DNA of 64,000 nt from Perkinsela sp. pyNocScin1. Its lineage: Eukaryota; Euglenozoa; Kinetoplastea; Prokinetoplastida; Perkinselidae. A program made the translations under genes and the position numbers. Where the stretch lies: positions 372,001-436,000 of the forward strand of contig CAXHTR010000002.1 in the NCBI GenBank assembly GCA_964019655.1, read 5' to 3'. Below the pieces are notes generated by a model. That model saw nothing but the letters and a program-made list of their open reading frames with translations, made no database searches and was not told where the DNA came from. The number at the start of each line of letters is the position of its first letter. Position 1 is the stretch's first letter. Positions 34,669 through 44,270 of this stretch are shown piece after piece.

Positions 34669-37650
34669 ATGCGCCGAACTTTAATCAAGAACTTTTTTAA
34701 GATTCGAGCAGCTCAGGAGCAGAAAAGCAAGTCGAGCTTCCCCTATTCAAATGAGAGAATTTCCATGAGGGAATTTCCACGACGAAATGACCAAGTAAAG
34801 CAAGCTAGGTCGAAAAACAATGCCGGGACATTCACGTTTCAAATACCACGTGAAGACCCTGATGCTGCCTATGCCGGTGATGAGCATGGTAATGTTACGA
34901 TATCACGGGATGACGTTTGTGCAATGAGCCGGCAGCTTGGCATCGACTACGCTCGTTCTGTGCACGAAGGCAAGATTGAAGCTGCAGACACTAATGATGT
35001 GTCAAAGTATAACGTCATGAAGGAAACGAAAGATTATCATAAATCAATTGATGTTGACGAAGTTGACAGTCCCAAGCTTTCGCGCTCAGACATGTGTTAT
35101 GCAATCGCTGAAAAACTTGCCCTCGATGGTATCTGCGCAAGCGCAAAAGAGCTTGCAGAATCGATGGTGAGCCCAGGTACAATTTTCATTGCAGTCTCTC
35201 CCAGCATGCCACTGTACGTGCAAAGCGCTACAACCGCACAGCTCTTATCGATCTCAGTTCACGGTAGCGTTGTTTCTTTTGTATCTGATGTGGCATGCGT
35301 CATCGCAATTGAACCAAGTAGCAGCACCTACCACGATGAGAGCTTTATAAGATGGGTCCAACGCAATATGACACTTGGCACAATTTTTCTCACTGATATG
35401 TATTCGCTTGTCGCGTGGAAAGCTGTCCGATATTGTATGCAGAGACTCAAAGACGAGGTGGACAGTCGCCCTTGCCGTATCATTGATGCATCGTTTGGAG
35501 TTGCTGACGCTCTGCAAGTCACCTCTGAAGAAGATGATCGGGCAGCCGCGCTCCGTGTCGATCAATACTTGCGGTCTACCGCAACGCTTGGGCTCGACTT
35601 AAGCATTTTCGGCTGGCATGTTTCGATGCCTGTGAATGCAGAGCGCCCCGACTCTGTATCAGCTAATGCCAGCAGTCCATCCCCATCAAAGACTTTGGTT
35701 CAGTGCCTACACCGCTTCTTTACACAGGCAGGATCGTCTTCATACACGCTCGCATCGACGATGGGCCCTAAAGGTCTACCCCAGCACTTCTTGCAAAATC
35801 CAGCCGACATTATCCTCTGCGCCCCTCGAACTTCAGCCAGTGGAGTCCGAGAGCGTTACTTTATGGAGGAAATCTGCAAGCCCGCTGATGATCAAAAGCA
35901 GTTCATTTACTCGAGCATACTGAGCGACGGCTCGCAGAATGACACGAAAATAGGTCTCGAAGATATTCAAGAGTACCTTGTCGCTGACGAATCGAATATT
36001 TCCGCCGACAAGGGCGAGATCCGGGCCGCACATCTTCGATTCCTGCGGCTCTCACTCGAGTACGCGATCCATGCCGCAGGAAAGTGCGCGAAAGGCCAGC
36101 GAGGTGACGCAGCTGGCTGCTACGTGGTGTACCTGACAGCATCAATGTTCGCCGAAGAGAATGAGCGCATCGTTGCATCACTTTTTCATAGTGCGAAAGA
36201 GAACGATGGCGGCTACGTAAAGTGGAACGGGAAAGAAGTTCGGCGAGTACCGATCGATAGCGAGCTTCCCGACTTTCTTCAGGAGTCAAAGCTTCTAGCG
36301 GCAACATATCGTGCTTCACCAGTTGACACGTCATGCGATGGTTGCTTCTTGTGCATTTTACATGTGCGTGCTTCGAAGCGACCAGAAAGTAGATCTGCAC
36401 CCTCGGTTGCTACGCGGCGCATTGCAGAGTCTTTCATCGACTTTTTTGGCTTTGAGCAGAGCCAACTGACGCATCTCTCCTGTGGGACATTTGCTCCGAC
36501 GGACTTGTGCGAAACACGAAAAGGAATCATCGCGCTTACGAGTGGCGAAGCGCAGACGACTTCCCCTGATTTTATTTCTGGTCTACGTGTTCTCAATAAG
36601 ATTGATGTAACGCTTGATATTTCCCTGCAAGCGTGCGAGCGCATGGGTACAGCTGCGCTGGCGCTGCACTACCCAATACTCGCAGCCTTCCACTCTGCAG
36701 CTTCGCACCGGTATCTCGTGCCCCTATGGGGAGTAAATGATGCCCATACGCATCCTTCGCCACCAAGGCGGCACGTTCATTTCGCTGATGCAGCTGACTT
36801 GCTCCTCTTTCTTTACCTCGGCCGACTACCGAGTGAGCTCATATCGCGCTTTGGTGACCGCATTTCAGGCTGGGAAAGCTGTATGTATGACACTGCTCGT
36901 GCGCGAGTGCACCTTGGATTTTTGAACAAGGATAAGGATCTTGCATTGGACAGCAGCTTGCTGCATGATGCAGAGGTCATGCACATCATCCCTGGCGCTG
37001 TCCTCTTGACTACGACTATTGACATGCACCAAGTGGCGAGTTCAATGCAGCGGAGCGACGCTCTCCGTATCCTTCAAAGCTTTCTTCCAAATGATGCATC
37101 CGATACAACGATCACACTCGTTGCAAACGTTCACTACACTGTGAGTGATTTGGCTTCCGATTCTGCCCAGCTTTGTCCGTCAATGCACGTGAAGACGAAT
37201 AGGGCGTTCGAGCTCATACTGCCTGAAGTATTGAATCAAAGGCTCCGCAGCAAGCGGACAGCGGACACTGCACCATCTGCCAGCACACCTGGGTACCGAA
37301 TCGATGTCTCTGTGAATCATTTAGTGACTGATCCGTTCGTAGTCAGTTTGCGAGACGCACTCTGTTATTTCCTGAATCTATGTGGACGGCCGTACACGTA
37401 CAACGCCCTCCGTCAGGGGTGCGACGCAGACGCACAGCAGCTCATCGACGGCGTTGTCAAAGAGTCGGCTCTGCTTCACCCTGTCGAAGTTCTCGAAGAC
37501 CACGCAAGCGTTGCATCGATGCGCGGTCGCCGGGACGCGAACTCTGCGTGGCAAGCGGAGAAAAAACAAAGCGAGAAGGTGTATCAAGAATTGGCTGATC
37601 AAGGCATAGAGCTCTTCGAGGAGACTGCCGTTCAGTCGAATGTGTCATAG
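34669..37650 (+). CDS. Large hypothetical protein, probably mitochondrial
   Basis: Not recognised; 993 residues from an ATG. The first 25 residues (MRRTLIKNFFKIRAAQEQKSK) are basic and amphipathic, a good mitochondrial presequence. An early segment (DEHGNVTISRDDVCAMSRQL, about 70-90) resembles the N-domain of initiation factor IF-3, and a similar unit recurs at about 140 (LSRSDMCYAIAEKLALD), so an internal repeat is as likely. The main body is globular with no membrane span, nucleotide loop or zinc motif. It ends in a charged helix (AEKKQSEKVYQELADQG). Size fits kinetoplastid mitoribosomal or assembly proteins, but this is inference. The stop TAG touches the next intergenic pyrimidine tract. 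Confidence 0.65.
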   Translation: MRRTLIKNFFKIRAAQEQKSKSSFPYSNERISMREFPRRNDQVKQARSKNNAGTFTFQIPREDPDAAYAGDEHGNVTISRDDVCAMSRQLGIDYARSVHEGKIEAADTNDVSKYNVMKETKDYHKSIDVDEVDSPKLSRSDMCYAIAEKLALDGICASAKELAESMVSPGTIFIAVSPSMPLYVQSATTAQLLSISVHGSVVSFVSDVACVIAIEPSSSTYHDESFIRWVQRNMTLGTIFLTDMYSLVAWKAVRYCMQRLKDEVDSRPCRIIDASFGVADALQVTSEEDDRAAALRVDQYLRSTATLGLDLSIFGWHVSMPVNAERPDSVSANASSPSPSKTLVQCLHRFFTQAGSSSYTLASTMGPKGLPQHFLQNPADIILCAPRTSASGVRERYFMEEICKPADDQKQFIYSSILSDGSQNDTKIGLEDIQEYLVADESNISADKGEIRAAHLRFLRLSLEYAIHAAGKCAKGQRGDAAGCYVVYLTASMFAEENERIVASLFHSAKENDGGYVKWNGKEVRRVPIDSELPDFLQESKLLAATYRASPVDTSCDGCFLCILHVRASKRPESRSAPSVATRRIAESFIDFFGFEQSQLTHLSCGTFAPTDLCETRKGIIALTSGEAQTTSPDFISGLRVLNKIDVTLDISLQACERMGTAALALHYPILAAFHSAASHRYLVPLWGVNDAHTHPSPPRRHVHFADAADLLLFLYLGRLPSELISRFGDRISGWESCMYDTARARVHLGFLNKDKDLALDSSLLHDAEVMHIIPGAVLLTTTIDMHQVASSMQRSDALRILQSFLPNDASDTTITLVANVHYTVSDLASDSAQLCPSMHVKTNRAFELILPEVLNQRLRSKRTADTAPSASTPGYRIDVSVNHLVTDPFVVSLRDALCYFLNLCGRPYTYNALRQGCDADAQQLIDGVVKESALLHPVEVLEDHASVASMRGRRDANSAWQAEKKQSEKVYQELADQGIELFEETAVQSNVS

Positions 37651-37725
37651 GTGTTCAATCTTTACTCTCTCTCTTTTTCTGCAAGCCAGTATACGACTTT
37701 GCTTTCTGTACACTTTGCCACTGCA
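37651..37725 (+). promoter_or_regulatory. 75-base intergenic region with splice acceptor of SEC23
   Basis: The whole spacer between the upstream stop (37650) and the SEC23 ATG (37726). A near-continuous pyrimidine run, 37658-37680 (TTTACTCTCTCTCTTTTTCT), is followed by AG at 37684-37685, leaving a 40-base 5' UTR. Polyadenylation of the upstream transcript would have to occur inside that upstream coding region's end or within a few bases of its stop, since this spacer is so short. Confidence 0.6.
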
Positions 37726-39933
37726 ATGAGTGACCCAAACACCGCGCCTGGCATGAGCCCCTACAAAGGGAAGCCCCGCTGGACATTCGACGTCGCGCCG
37801 AAGGACATAAACGAGAAAACTGCTCCAATACTACCGTTCGGCTGCGTCTTCAATCCGCTCGGCGGATCGGCGAGCATGGTGCGGACGAACGTTGGACCAG
37901 TCATTTGCCGGCAGTGCCATGGTATTCTCTCACACGCCAACGCCATCGACCTCCGGAACAAGACGTGGCAGTGCGTCTTCTGCAGCAGCCGAAGCGGCCT
38001 GCCGCCGTCAGGGCTCGAGATGTTCGCGGCGTCAGACAGCGCTGTCGACCCATCCGCCGACCACTTTTCAGCTGACTACCTTCTCAAGCCAGCAGCGGCC
38101 CAGGGCGCGCTTCCCGTTGTTCACCTCTTTGTCGTCGATATCTGCGTCCCGACCGACGACGAGCTCCAGGCGCTCAAGAAACACCTCTCACACTGCCTCA
38201 CGCTGCTCCCCCGCAACGCTCTGGTCGGCGTTATCACCTTCGGCGCCGTGCTCGAGCTGCACGAGCTGAGCCACACGACGGGCTTCGCCTCTGCGCACTC
38301 CTTCCGGGGTGCGACTGAGTACACTTCCACGCAGATCTGCGAGATTCTCGGCGGTGACCCGCTCGCGACGCGTTTCATCGCACCCATTGCCGACGCAAAG
38401 CCGGTGCTCGAGCAGTTAATCAACGATATGGGTGTGAGTGCGTGGCCTGACGTCAAGGGGCACCGCTCCATCCGGTGCACTGGCAGCGCGCTGTCGCTCG
38501 CGGCGGGTGTTCTCGACATTTTCTTCGCAAAGCGGCCTGCCCGCGTGCTGGCCTTCCTCTCGGGGATCTGCTGCGAGGGCCCAGGCAAGGCCGTCGCGCC
38601 CCCGAAGGCGAATCTCATCCGCGGCCACGCGGACATTCGACGGCGCACAGACGCTGGCGCCCACTGGGCGGCGAGCGTCAGCTTTTACTCCACGGTGATG
38701 CAGAAGATGGTAGTGAATGCGCACGTGCTCGATGTCGTCAGCGCGAGCCTCGACCAGACGGGCATTGCCGAGATGAAGAAGTGCATCGAGTGCACTGGCG
38801 GGTACCTTCTCATGGTCGACTCGTGGCACAAGCCGACGCTGCAGCAGAACCTCCACAACATTTTCAGCGAGAGCACAGAGGTCGCTTACAACGTCTCGCT
38901 CGAGGTCAAGGCGAGCGTTGACTGGAAGGTAATGGGCACCATCGGACCGCTGACTGGGGCCCTCAAGAACAGCAACGTGATTTCAGCTGTCGAGATGGGC
39001 CTCGGCAAGACCTGCCAGTGGGTCACGAGCCGGATGGACAGCGCGACCTCCGTGGCCACGTACTTTGAGCTCTTTGCGTGCCGTGCTGACTATCGCTACG
39101 TCCAGTTCCTCATGAGCTACATGAGCGCATCTGGGGAGACACGGCTGCGCGTGCACACGTACAGGCACCCAGCGCGTTCATTCCTGAGACCCATCGAGGC
39201 GGGGCAGCACTTCGACCAGGAGGCCGCGGCCGTCCTCGTCGCCAGGCACTGCTCGTTCCGCTGCGAGAGCCAGGCGCCCGAAAGCGTGCGGCGCTGGCTC
39301 GACTCGACGCTCATCCGCTTCGTCCACCGGTTCGCGGAGTTCACGCCGAACGACGCGAGCTCGCTGCACCTTCGCTCGTCGATGTCGTTCTTCCCGATCT
39401 TCATGTACCACTTGCGGCGCTCGCCGTTCCTGATGACTTTCAACTCCTCGCCCGACGAGACGGCGCACTACCGGCTGCACCTCTACCGCAGCGACGTGTA
39501 CCACTCCATCCTTATGATCCACCCGACGCTCATCGCGTACGGCATTAACGCCGCGCCGAAGCCGATCCCGCTCGACGAGCAGTACATGGACGACCGCAGC
39601 ATCCTCGTCCTCGACACCTTTTTCGACATTCTCATCTACTACGGTCCTGCGATCCAGGCATGGCGCGCTGCCGGCTTCGCCGAAAAGAACCCAGATTTCA
39701 AGGCGTTCTGCGCGAACCCCGTGCAGAGCACTGCGGCTGCCGTCCGCGCCCGGAACCCCTGCCCGCAGATCATTGAGTGCACAAAGGGCGACCCCGCGAG
39801 CCGCATTCTCCTCCACAAGCTCAACGCGTCGAAGGGGAGTGCTGAGAGTGTCGCGTCCACCGCGCTCGTCAGCGACGACATCTCGCTTCAGCGCTTCACG
39901 ACGCACCTCAAGCAGAAAGTTGTGCACTTTTGA
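37726..39933 (+). CDS. SEC23: SEC23, COPII coat subunit
   Basis: 735 residues from the ATG at 37726 (the frame extends upstream to a GTG through the splice tract). Seen: N-terminal WTFDVAPKDINEKTAPILPFG, a zinc finger with two Cys pairs (CRQC ... CVFC), a trunk/vWA-like domain starting at VHLFVVDICVPTDDE, beta-sandwich and helical regions, and the gelsolin-like end (VLDTFFDILIYYGPAIQAWR). SEC23 is the GTPase-activating protein for SAR1 and forms the inner COPII coat at ER exit sites. This gene has the highest GC and the most GC-ended codons in the window, which also produces long shadow frames on the other strand. Confidence 0.93.
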   Translation: MSDPNTAPGMSPYKGKPRWTFDVAPKDINEKTAPILPFGCVFNPLGGSASMVRTNVGPVICRQCHGILSHANAIDLRNKTWQCVFCSSRSGLPPSGLEMFAASDSAVDPSADHFSADYLLKPAAAQGALPVVHLFVVDICVPTDDELQALKKHLSHCLTLLPRNALVGVITFGAVLELHELSHTTGFASAHSFRGATEYTSTQICEILGGDPLATRFIAPIADAKPVLEQLINDMGVSAWPDVKGHRSIRCTGSALSLAAGVLDIFFAKRPARVLAFLSGICCEGPGKAVAPPKANLIRGHADIRRRTDAGAHWAASVSFYSTVMQKMVVNAHVLDVVSASLDQTGIAEMKKCIECTGGYLLMVDSWHKPTLQQNLHNIFSESTEVAYNVSLEVKASVDWKVMGTIGPLTGALKNSNVISAVEMGLGKTCQWVTSRMDSATSVATYFELFACRADYRYVQFLMSYMSASGETRLRVHTYRHPARSFLRPIEAGQHFDQEAAAVLVARHCSFRCESQAPESVRRWLDSTLIRFVHRFAEFTPNDASSLHLRSSMSFFPIFMYHLRRSPFLMTFNSSPDETAHYRLHLYRSDVYHSILMIHPTLIAYGINAAPKPIPLDEQYMDDRSILVLDTFFDILIYYGPAIQAWRAAGFAEKNPDFKAFCANPVQSTAAAVRARNPCPQIIECTKGDPASRILLHKLNASKGSAESVASTALVSDDISLQRFTTHLKQKVVHF

Positions 39934-40007
39934 CACGACGAGCGCTCACAGACCACAACCTCGTAGACTGTGTGCACCATTTGATAGAGCGTTGTGTGAG
40001 CCAAATG

Positions 40008-40070
40008 TTCCTTTCGGGTTCTTTTTCAGATTTTCAGTGCGCAAATTCCTTTCCATTTTTCGAAAATTTT
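40008..40070 (+). promoter_or_regulatory. Putative splice acceptor of the first tandem LRR gene
   Basis: TTCCTTTCGGGTTCTTTTTCAG contains a strong pyrimidine run ending in AG at 40028-40029, with a second AG at 40036-40037. It lies between two candidate ATGs (40005 and 40071) and favours the second. Confidence 0.5.
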
Positions 40071-40847
40071 ATGCTTCCAATGCTTCTCGGAGTTTTCACA
40101 GCTGAAGAGCACCTGGGTCGCCTCGAATACGCTTCGCTGTCTGCGCAGTCGCAAATGGAAATCGTCGTTGACCAAGTCTTACAGAAAGACTTTTTTTCGG
40201 ACTCGAGCGGCAACTACTTGGACATGGATGAGTGGGAGGGCGTCACGATGGCCGAGGACGGCACGGTCAGCGAAATCTTCTGGTGCGACCTTCTCGAGGG
40301 TGGAACCATCCGACTCGCGTACCTGCCGTCGGGTGTCACGCTCGTCGACATATCGATGAACAACCTTTTGGGCACGCTCGACACAGCGCTGCTGCCGCGC
40401 CACATGACGAGCCTGACTGCCTTCACGAACGAGCTGTCCGGGGTCATCAGCATCAGCGGTCTGCCGCGGGGGCTCGAGGAGCTTGACATCAACTACAACA
40501 ATTTTTCGGGCTCGCTTGATCTCCAGAACCTTCCGGAAACGCTCACCTACTTTGGCGCAAAGTTCAACGAATTCTGCGGGGAGATCAACCTGACGCGGCT
40601 GCCTGCGAGCCTCCGCACGCTCACGCTCGCAAACAACAAGGTCAGTGGCGCCATTGACCTCTCAAGCATTCCGGAGGGGCTGCACGAGCTGGACGTGTCC
40701 GACAACGCCATCAAGCAGCCAAAACTCGAAATCGGCCAGCTGCCACAGTCCCTCTACCGCATTAGCCTGCAGGGGAACCCCATACGCCGCATTGCGTTCC
40801 TCGACGAAGCGATCGACTTTGACCCTCGCGTGCGCCTGGGGCGATGA
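40071..40847 (+). CDS. Leucine-rich repeat protein, tandem copy 1
   Basis: 258 residues from the ATG at 40071. The frame opens at a TTG at 39930, and another ATG at 40005 precedes the splice acceptor; from 40071 the N-terminus aligns almost residue for residue with the next gene (HLGRLEYASLSAQ against GLGRLDYCSLSAQ). A cap domain (QMEIVV ... DEWEGVTMAEDGTVSEIFW) is followed by six or seven LRRs of about 21-23 residues (SLRTLTLANNKVSGAI). No clear signal peptide or membrane anchor. The cap resembles the W-x-GV-x-C caps of Leishmania PSA-type and plant LRR proteins. Confidence 0.75.
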   Translation: MLPMLLGVFTAEEHLGRLEYASLSAQSQMEIVVDQVLQKDFFSDSSGNYLDMDEWEGVTMAEDGTVSEIFWCDLLEGGTIRLAYLPSGVTLVDISMNNLLGTLDTALLPRHMTSLTAFTNELSGVISISGLPRGLEELDINYNNFSGSLDLQNLPETLTYFGAKFNEFCGEINLTRLPASLRTLTLANNKVSGAIDLSSIPEGLHELDVSDNAIKQPKLEIGQLPQSLYRISLQGNPIRRIAFLDEAIDFDPRVRLGR

Positions 40848-40959
40848 TATGGGATGGCGATGGAGACAGCGCATCGATCGATTGTGTGTTTATGATTTCT
40901 TTGTATGCATGAGTGTGATGTCCTGCTGAATTCTTTACTCTATCAATCTGAAATTCTTT

Positions 40960-42144
40960 ATGCCGAGCCCTGTGTGTTTCCTGATGGTCGACCCAGGCCT
41001 CGGACGGCTCGATTACTGCAGCCTCTCAGCACAAGCAAAGATGGAAATACTCGTTGCTGGGTTTTCTGCGCGGACTATGCCGCTCTTCAACGACAGCGCT
41101 GGGAACTTCAAGGAGGTGTGCACCTGGCCTGGCGTCACGTGCGACACTGCGGAAAATGTCGTGGATATCCACTGGTCGACTTGGATGCGTGTGAGCCGCG
41201 GGTCTATCGACCTCGATTTCGTCCCAGAGACGGTTCGTAGTCTGACGCTCGCCATGTGCTCTCTTGAGGGAACCTTTGATGCCCCGCGTCTACCGCGTGT
41301 GCTTTTATCGATGGTTGCGTGGAGCAACAAGCTGGTCGGGTATCTCAGCGTGGAAGCGCTGCCTCCACAGATGGAAAAGCTCATCCTTGACGACAACCAT
41401 TTTTCGGGCAGCGTTACGCTCGATCGGGCCCCGGGCACTATGCAGACGCTGAGCTTCCAGCGGAACCGAATCACGGGCGCTACGAGCTTTATGGGTCTCC
41501 CAGCGTTCCTCGAATTCCTCAATATTTCAGCGAATGATGTGGGTGGCACAATCAGCGCAGCACATCTCCCTCGCTCGCTCACTCACCTCAACGTATCTAA
41601 CAACGCGCTTGAGGGGTCCGTCGCCCTCGGTGATATGCCGGAAGGTATCTTTACTATACGCGGAGCTGCGTGTAAGCTTTCTGGCACGCTTTGCCTTGGG
41701 ACACTCGGAAAACGCATGGAGACGCTCAATCTCGCCCGGAATCGCTTTACGGGGGTTATAGTGCTCACAGCGCTCCCGCGCTCACTGCAGACACTGGCTC
41801 TGGACGGGAACAGACTGAGCGGGACGCTGAATCTCAGCAGCCTTCCGCCGAGTATGCTAAGTCTCAATCTCTCCTCGAACCTGTTTCAAGGGCCCATAGA
41901 GCTCGCATCGCTCCCCGGGGGCATCGAGGAGGTCTTCGTCAACGGCAATGCCCTCAGCGGCAGCCTCGAGGCAACGAATTTCCCGAGCTCTTTAAAGTCG
42001 CTTTACCTCTCGAAGAATAAATTTGCTGCGAAAGCCGTAGTCGAGAGACAAAGCCTCGAAGAGCAGTGCGTAGATGTCTACCTCGATCAAAGCATTACTG
42101 AAGTCACGGGCGCGCAGGGGATGCCACTTCAGGCCCCTATGTGA
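40960..42144 (+). CDS. Leucine-rich repeat protein, tandem copy 2
   Basis: 394 residues from the ATG at 40960; a second ATG at 40984 may be the true start because the nearest AG after the pyrimidine tract lies at 40966-40967. The cap keeps the cysteines its neighbour lacks (CTWPGVTCDTAENVVDIHWS), close to the PSA/LRRNT pattern. About a dozen LRRs follow, with consensus LPxSLxxLxLxxNxxxGxIxL (LPPSMLSLNLSSNLFQGPI). It ends without a membrane span or GPI signal. It has roughly twice the LRR number of copy 1, so repeat gain or loss after duplication is likely. A protein-binding role is inferred from the fold only. Confidence 0.75.
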   Translation: MPSPVCFLMVDPGLGRLDYCSLSAQAKMEILVAGFSARTMPLFNDSAGNFKEVCTWPGVTCDTAENVVDIHWSTWMRVSRGSIDLDFVPETVRSLTLAMCSLEGTFDAPRLPRVLLSMVAWSNKLVGYLSVEALPPQMEKLILDDNHFSGSVTLDRAPGTMQTLSFQRNRITGATSFMGLPAFLEFLNISANDVGGTISAAHLPRSLTHLNVSNNALEGSVALGDMPEGIFTIRGAACKLSGTLCLGTLGKRMETLNLARNRFTGVIVLTALPRSLQTLALDGNRLSGTLNLSSLPPSMLSLNLSSNLFQGPIELASLPGGIEEVFVNGNALSGSLEATNFPSSLKSLYLSKNKFAAKAVVERQSLEEQCVDVYLDQSITEVTGAQGMPLQAPM

Positions 42145-42658
42145 GGGTAAAGAAACTATGAATGCGCACGCTTGTGCTCGATTCATGAGAAGTGGAAATA
42201 GGCGGTATAATATTTGCGCTATAACACTCCTGAGCATAGCTGAACTATTGCAACACTGAAGGCTTTAAGTTTTTATTCTCTCATTACTCTTTAATTCTCA
42301 TTTCATTTACCGCGTTATGAAAGATAAGCCCTTCATTACATTCAGAAGCAAGCTTCACAAGAAGTGTGACATTGCGATTGACTGTGCGATTTGTGTTGGG
42401 AGATGAGTGGGATCAACTTTGCCACTATGTTAAGTACGTTCTGGTGCATTTTTTGCACCGTTGCCAATCGTACCGACGCAGCGATTCAAAGCGAATGTTC
42501 GAGCATTGTATGATGTCAAAACAGACAGAGTATGCAACGCAAGCAAATTTAAAAACGAAACGCTATCTGCTCGAGGTAGATGATCCGGCATTTGTCAGCC
42601 ATCACCGTAAACCCGTGCTACATTAGACTTTCCGTGAGCTAATACGCTATACTGGATT
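42145..42658. other. Convergent strand-switch region
   Basis: Here the rightward block ends and the leftward block ends. In kinetoplastids this arrangement usually marks transcription termination, often with base J or histone variants; none of that can be seen in sequence. The 514 bases hold only a GTG-initiated 86-codon frame (42366-42626) with no recognisable family. No tRNA or snRNA was identified, although tRNA genes often sit at such sites. Both flanks of the region need 3' ends for the last genes of each block. Confidence 0.55.
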
Positions 42659-44026
42659 CTACCACGTGGCGCTCGACGGCGTCTCGAACTTGGCAGTGTA
42701 GGCGACATTGTGCAAGTCCTGCGCGATAAGCAGGAGCACTTTGTCGAGCACATGCGCTCGGGCTGCGATGTACCCTGGCGCCTGCGCCACCGCCATGATG
42801 TCCTGCGTCGAATGCGACCGCAGCGTGACAGTGAAGAGCCGCGCCTGCTTCCGCCGGAAAGTCTCAATGAAAGACTTTGCATCCATCCCACCAGTGTCAA
42901 ACTGGACACCCTTTTCCACGTCTCGATCGACAGCGAAGTACGAGTGCTGCTGCTCGATTGATTTCGGGAACTTTCGCACTCGTGCGTCGAAATATTCCTT
43001 CGTGAACGGGTCGTTGCATGCTTCGATCATGTCGGTGAACGGCTTCCCGTCGCAGCGAACGTCAGGAGCTATCTGATTCACAGCCCCAGAGCACTGCGTC
43101 AGTGCTGACAGGAACGCTCCGGCGTCGACGGGCTTGAGTGCTGCATTGTTCGAAAGCATCGATGCGCTTCGCGCGAGCTGGACGGTGCCGGTCGGCCTCG
43201 TGAGAATGGCATCTGCTGTATTTTCATGTCCCTCGCCCACGGTACTCTCTTTACCGATATGATCGCTTTCGCTTGCACGATGCTCTGCTTCAGCGGGTGC
43301 CGTATCAATCTGGACGTCCCACAGCGGCTGAATACCCATCGCAGATAAGAGCGCGAGCGCGATGCGTCCTGTGCTTCGGTAGTGCCGGATAGTTGACTGC
43401 AACGCGAAAAGGCCAGTTGTAAATGGGTCGTGTGCGCCGATGCCGAGAAGCTGTCGGGCGACCCCCTGTGCCTTCTCGCGGCCCTGGTCAATGTCCACTG
43501 CCGCGACGAAGTGACTGAGACGCACACCAAGCTTGTCTTGGCAGAACTCGTGCGGGTAGAAGTCAAACGACGTACCCCGCAGCTTCTTTCGGTCGATGCT
43601 CGACCAGCTGCTTTTCGGGTCGAAATAGGGTGCAAGGTGACTCATGTTGTCATCAGTGCTCGCTGGTAGCGCCGAATTTATGTCTGGGACATCGTTGCGC
43701 GCGTCAAGGAGACCTATCTCCTCAGCGATCCGCTGCAGGTTGCAAGGGTTCATGTAGGCCGCACCGCACGCTTTCACAACCGTTGTCGACACGGCAAAGA
43801 GGCGCTCTCGCATGCAGTGGCTCTTGATGGATGCGTACACCTCGTTCTGGAGAATGCTGTCGCCGTGTGAGTATAGCTTGAGCTCGTCGAAACCGAAGTA
43901 CGGCGCTGGCATCACGAGCGGCGTGAAGAGGTGCCAGTCTTTCCACTTTTCGCTATCAATCGCAAACTTTGCGAGAATATGCCGAATTTTTTCCCGCTGC
44001 GTGCCGCTAAAAACTGGCTTCTTCAT
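42659..44026 (-). CDS. Hypothetical protein
   Basis: Not recognised; 455 residues from the ATG at 44026 (the frame runs to a TTG at 44062). It is soluble-looking, with no membrane span or signal peptide. The first two-thirds is rich in aromatic residues and Pro (VMPAPYFGFDELKLYSHG, GTSFDFYPHEFCQDKLG), then a low-complexity acidic/Ser segment (about 255-300), then a helical C-terminal region (EYFDARVRKFPKSIEQQH). Last gene of the leftward block. Intact frame; function unknown. Confidence 0.62.
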   Translation of the reverse strand: MKKPVFSGTQREKIRHILAKFAIDSEKWKDWHLFTPLVMPAPYFGFDELKLYSHGDSILQNEVYASIKSHCMRERLFAVSTTVVKACGAAYMNPCNLQRIAEEIGLLDARNDVPDINSALPASTDDNMSHLAPYFDPKSSWSSIDRKKLRGTSFDFYPHEFCQDKLGVRLSHFVAAVDIDQGREKAQGVARQLLGIGAHDPFTTGLFALQSTIRHYRSTGRIALALLSAMGIQPLWDVQIDTAPAEAEHRASESDHIGKESTVGEGHENTADAILTRPTGTVQLARSASMLSNNAALKPVDAGAFLSALTQCSGAVNQIAPDVRCDGKPFTDMIEACNDPFTKEYFDARVRKFPKSIEQQHSYFAVDRDVEKGVQFDTGGMDAKSFIETFRRKQARLFTVTLRSHSTQDIMAVAQAPGYIAARAHVLDKVLLLIAQDLHNVAYTAKFETPSSATW

Positions 44027-44270
44027 GTGCGATTGCGCTATCTGTTGTTCATTTGAGTTCAAGAAGTATAGGAGAAAGACTTCATATGTCCAATGTGCTG
44101 AGCTTTAAAGTTCTTCAATACTGCTATTTATTCACAAGCTTCTGTGCAAGTTCATATTTTTTCATGATCTGCTGCTAATTTTCTTCTAGTTTTATGTTAT
44201 CCTGTATAGTCTAACTTATCGATTAATATCCAGAAATTTGGGACTATCGTTTTCTATCAATGCCATCCGC

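Noticed and set aside
34669-37650. Mitochondrial IF-3 as the identity of the 993-residue orphan
   Set aside because: Only a 30-residue stretch resembles the IF-3 N-domain, the IF-3 C-domain is absent, and the stretch seems to repeat within the protein.
39178-39936. 252-codon frame on the minus strand across the end of SEC23
   Set aside because: It lies antisense to a conserved SEC23 region and is open only because the DNA is GC-rich with GC-ended codons. Its product is Arg/Val/Glu-biased with no known domain.
42366-42626. 86-codon frame in the convergent switch
   Set aside because: Starts with GTG, has no recognisable motif, and lies between the ends of two blocks; a gene remnant cannot be excluded but is not supported.
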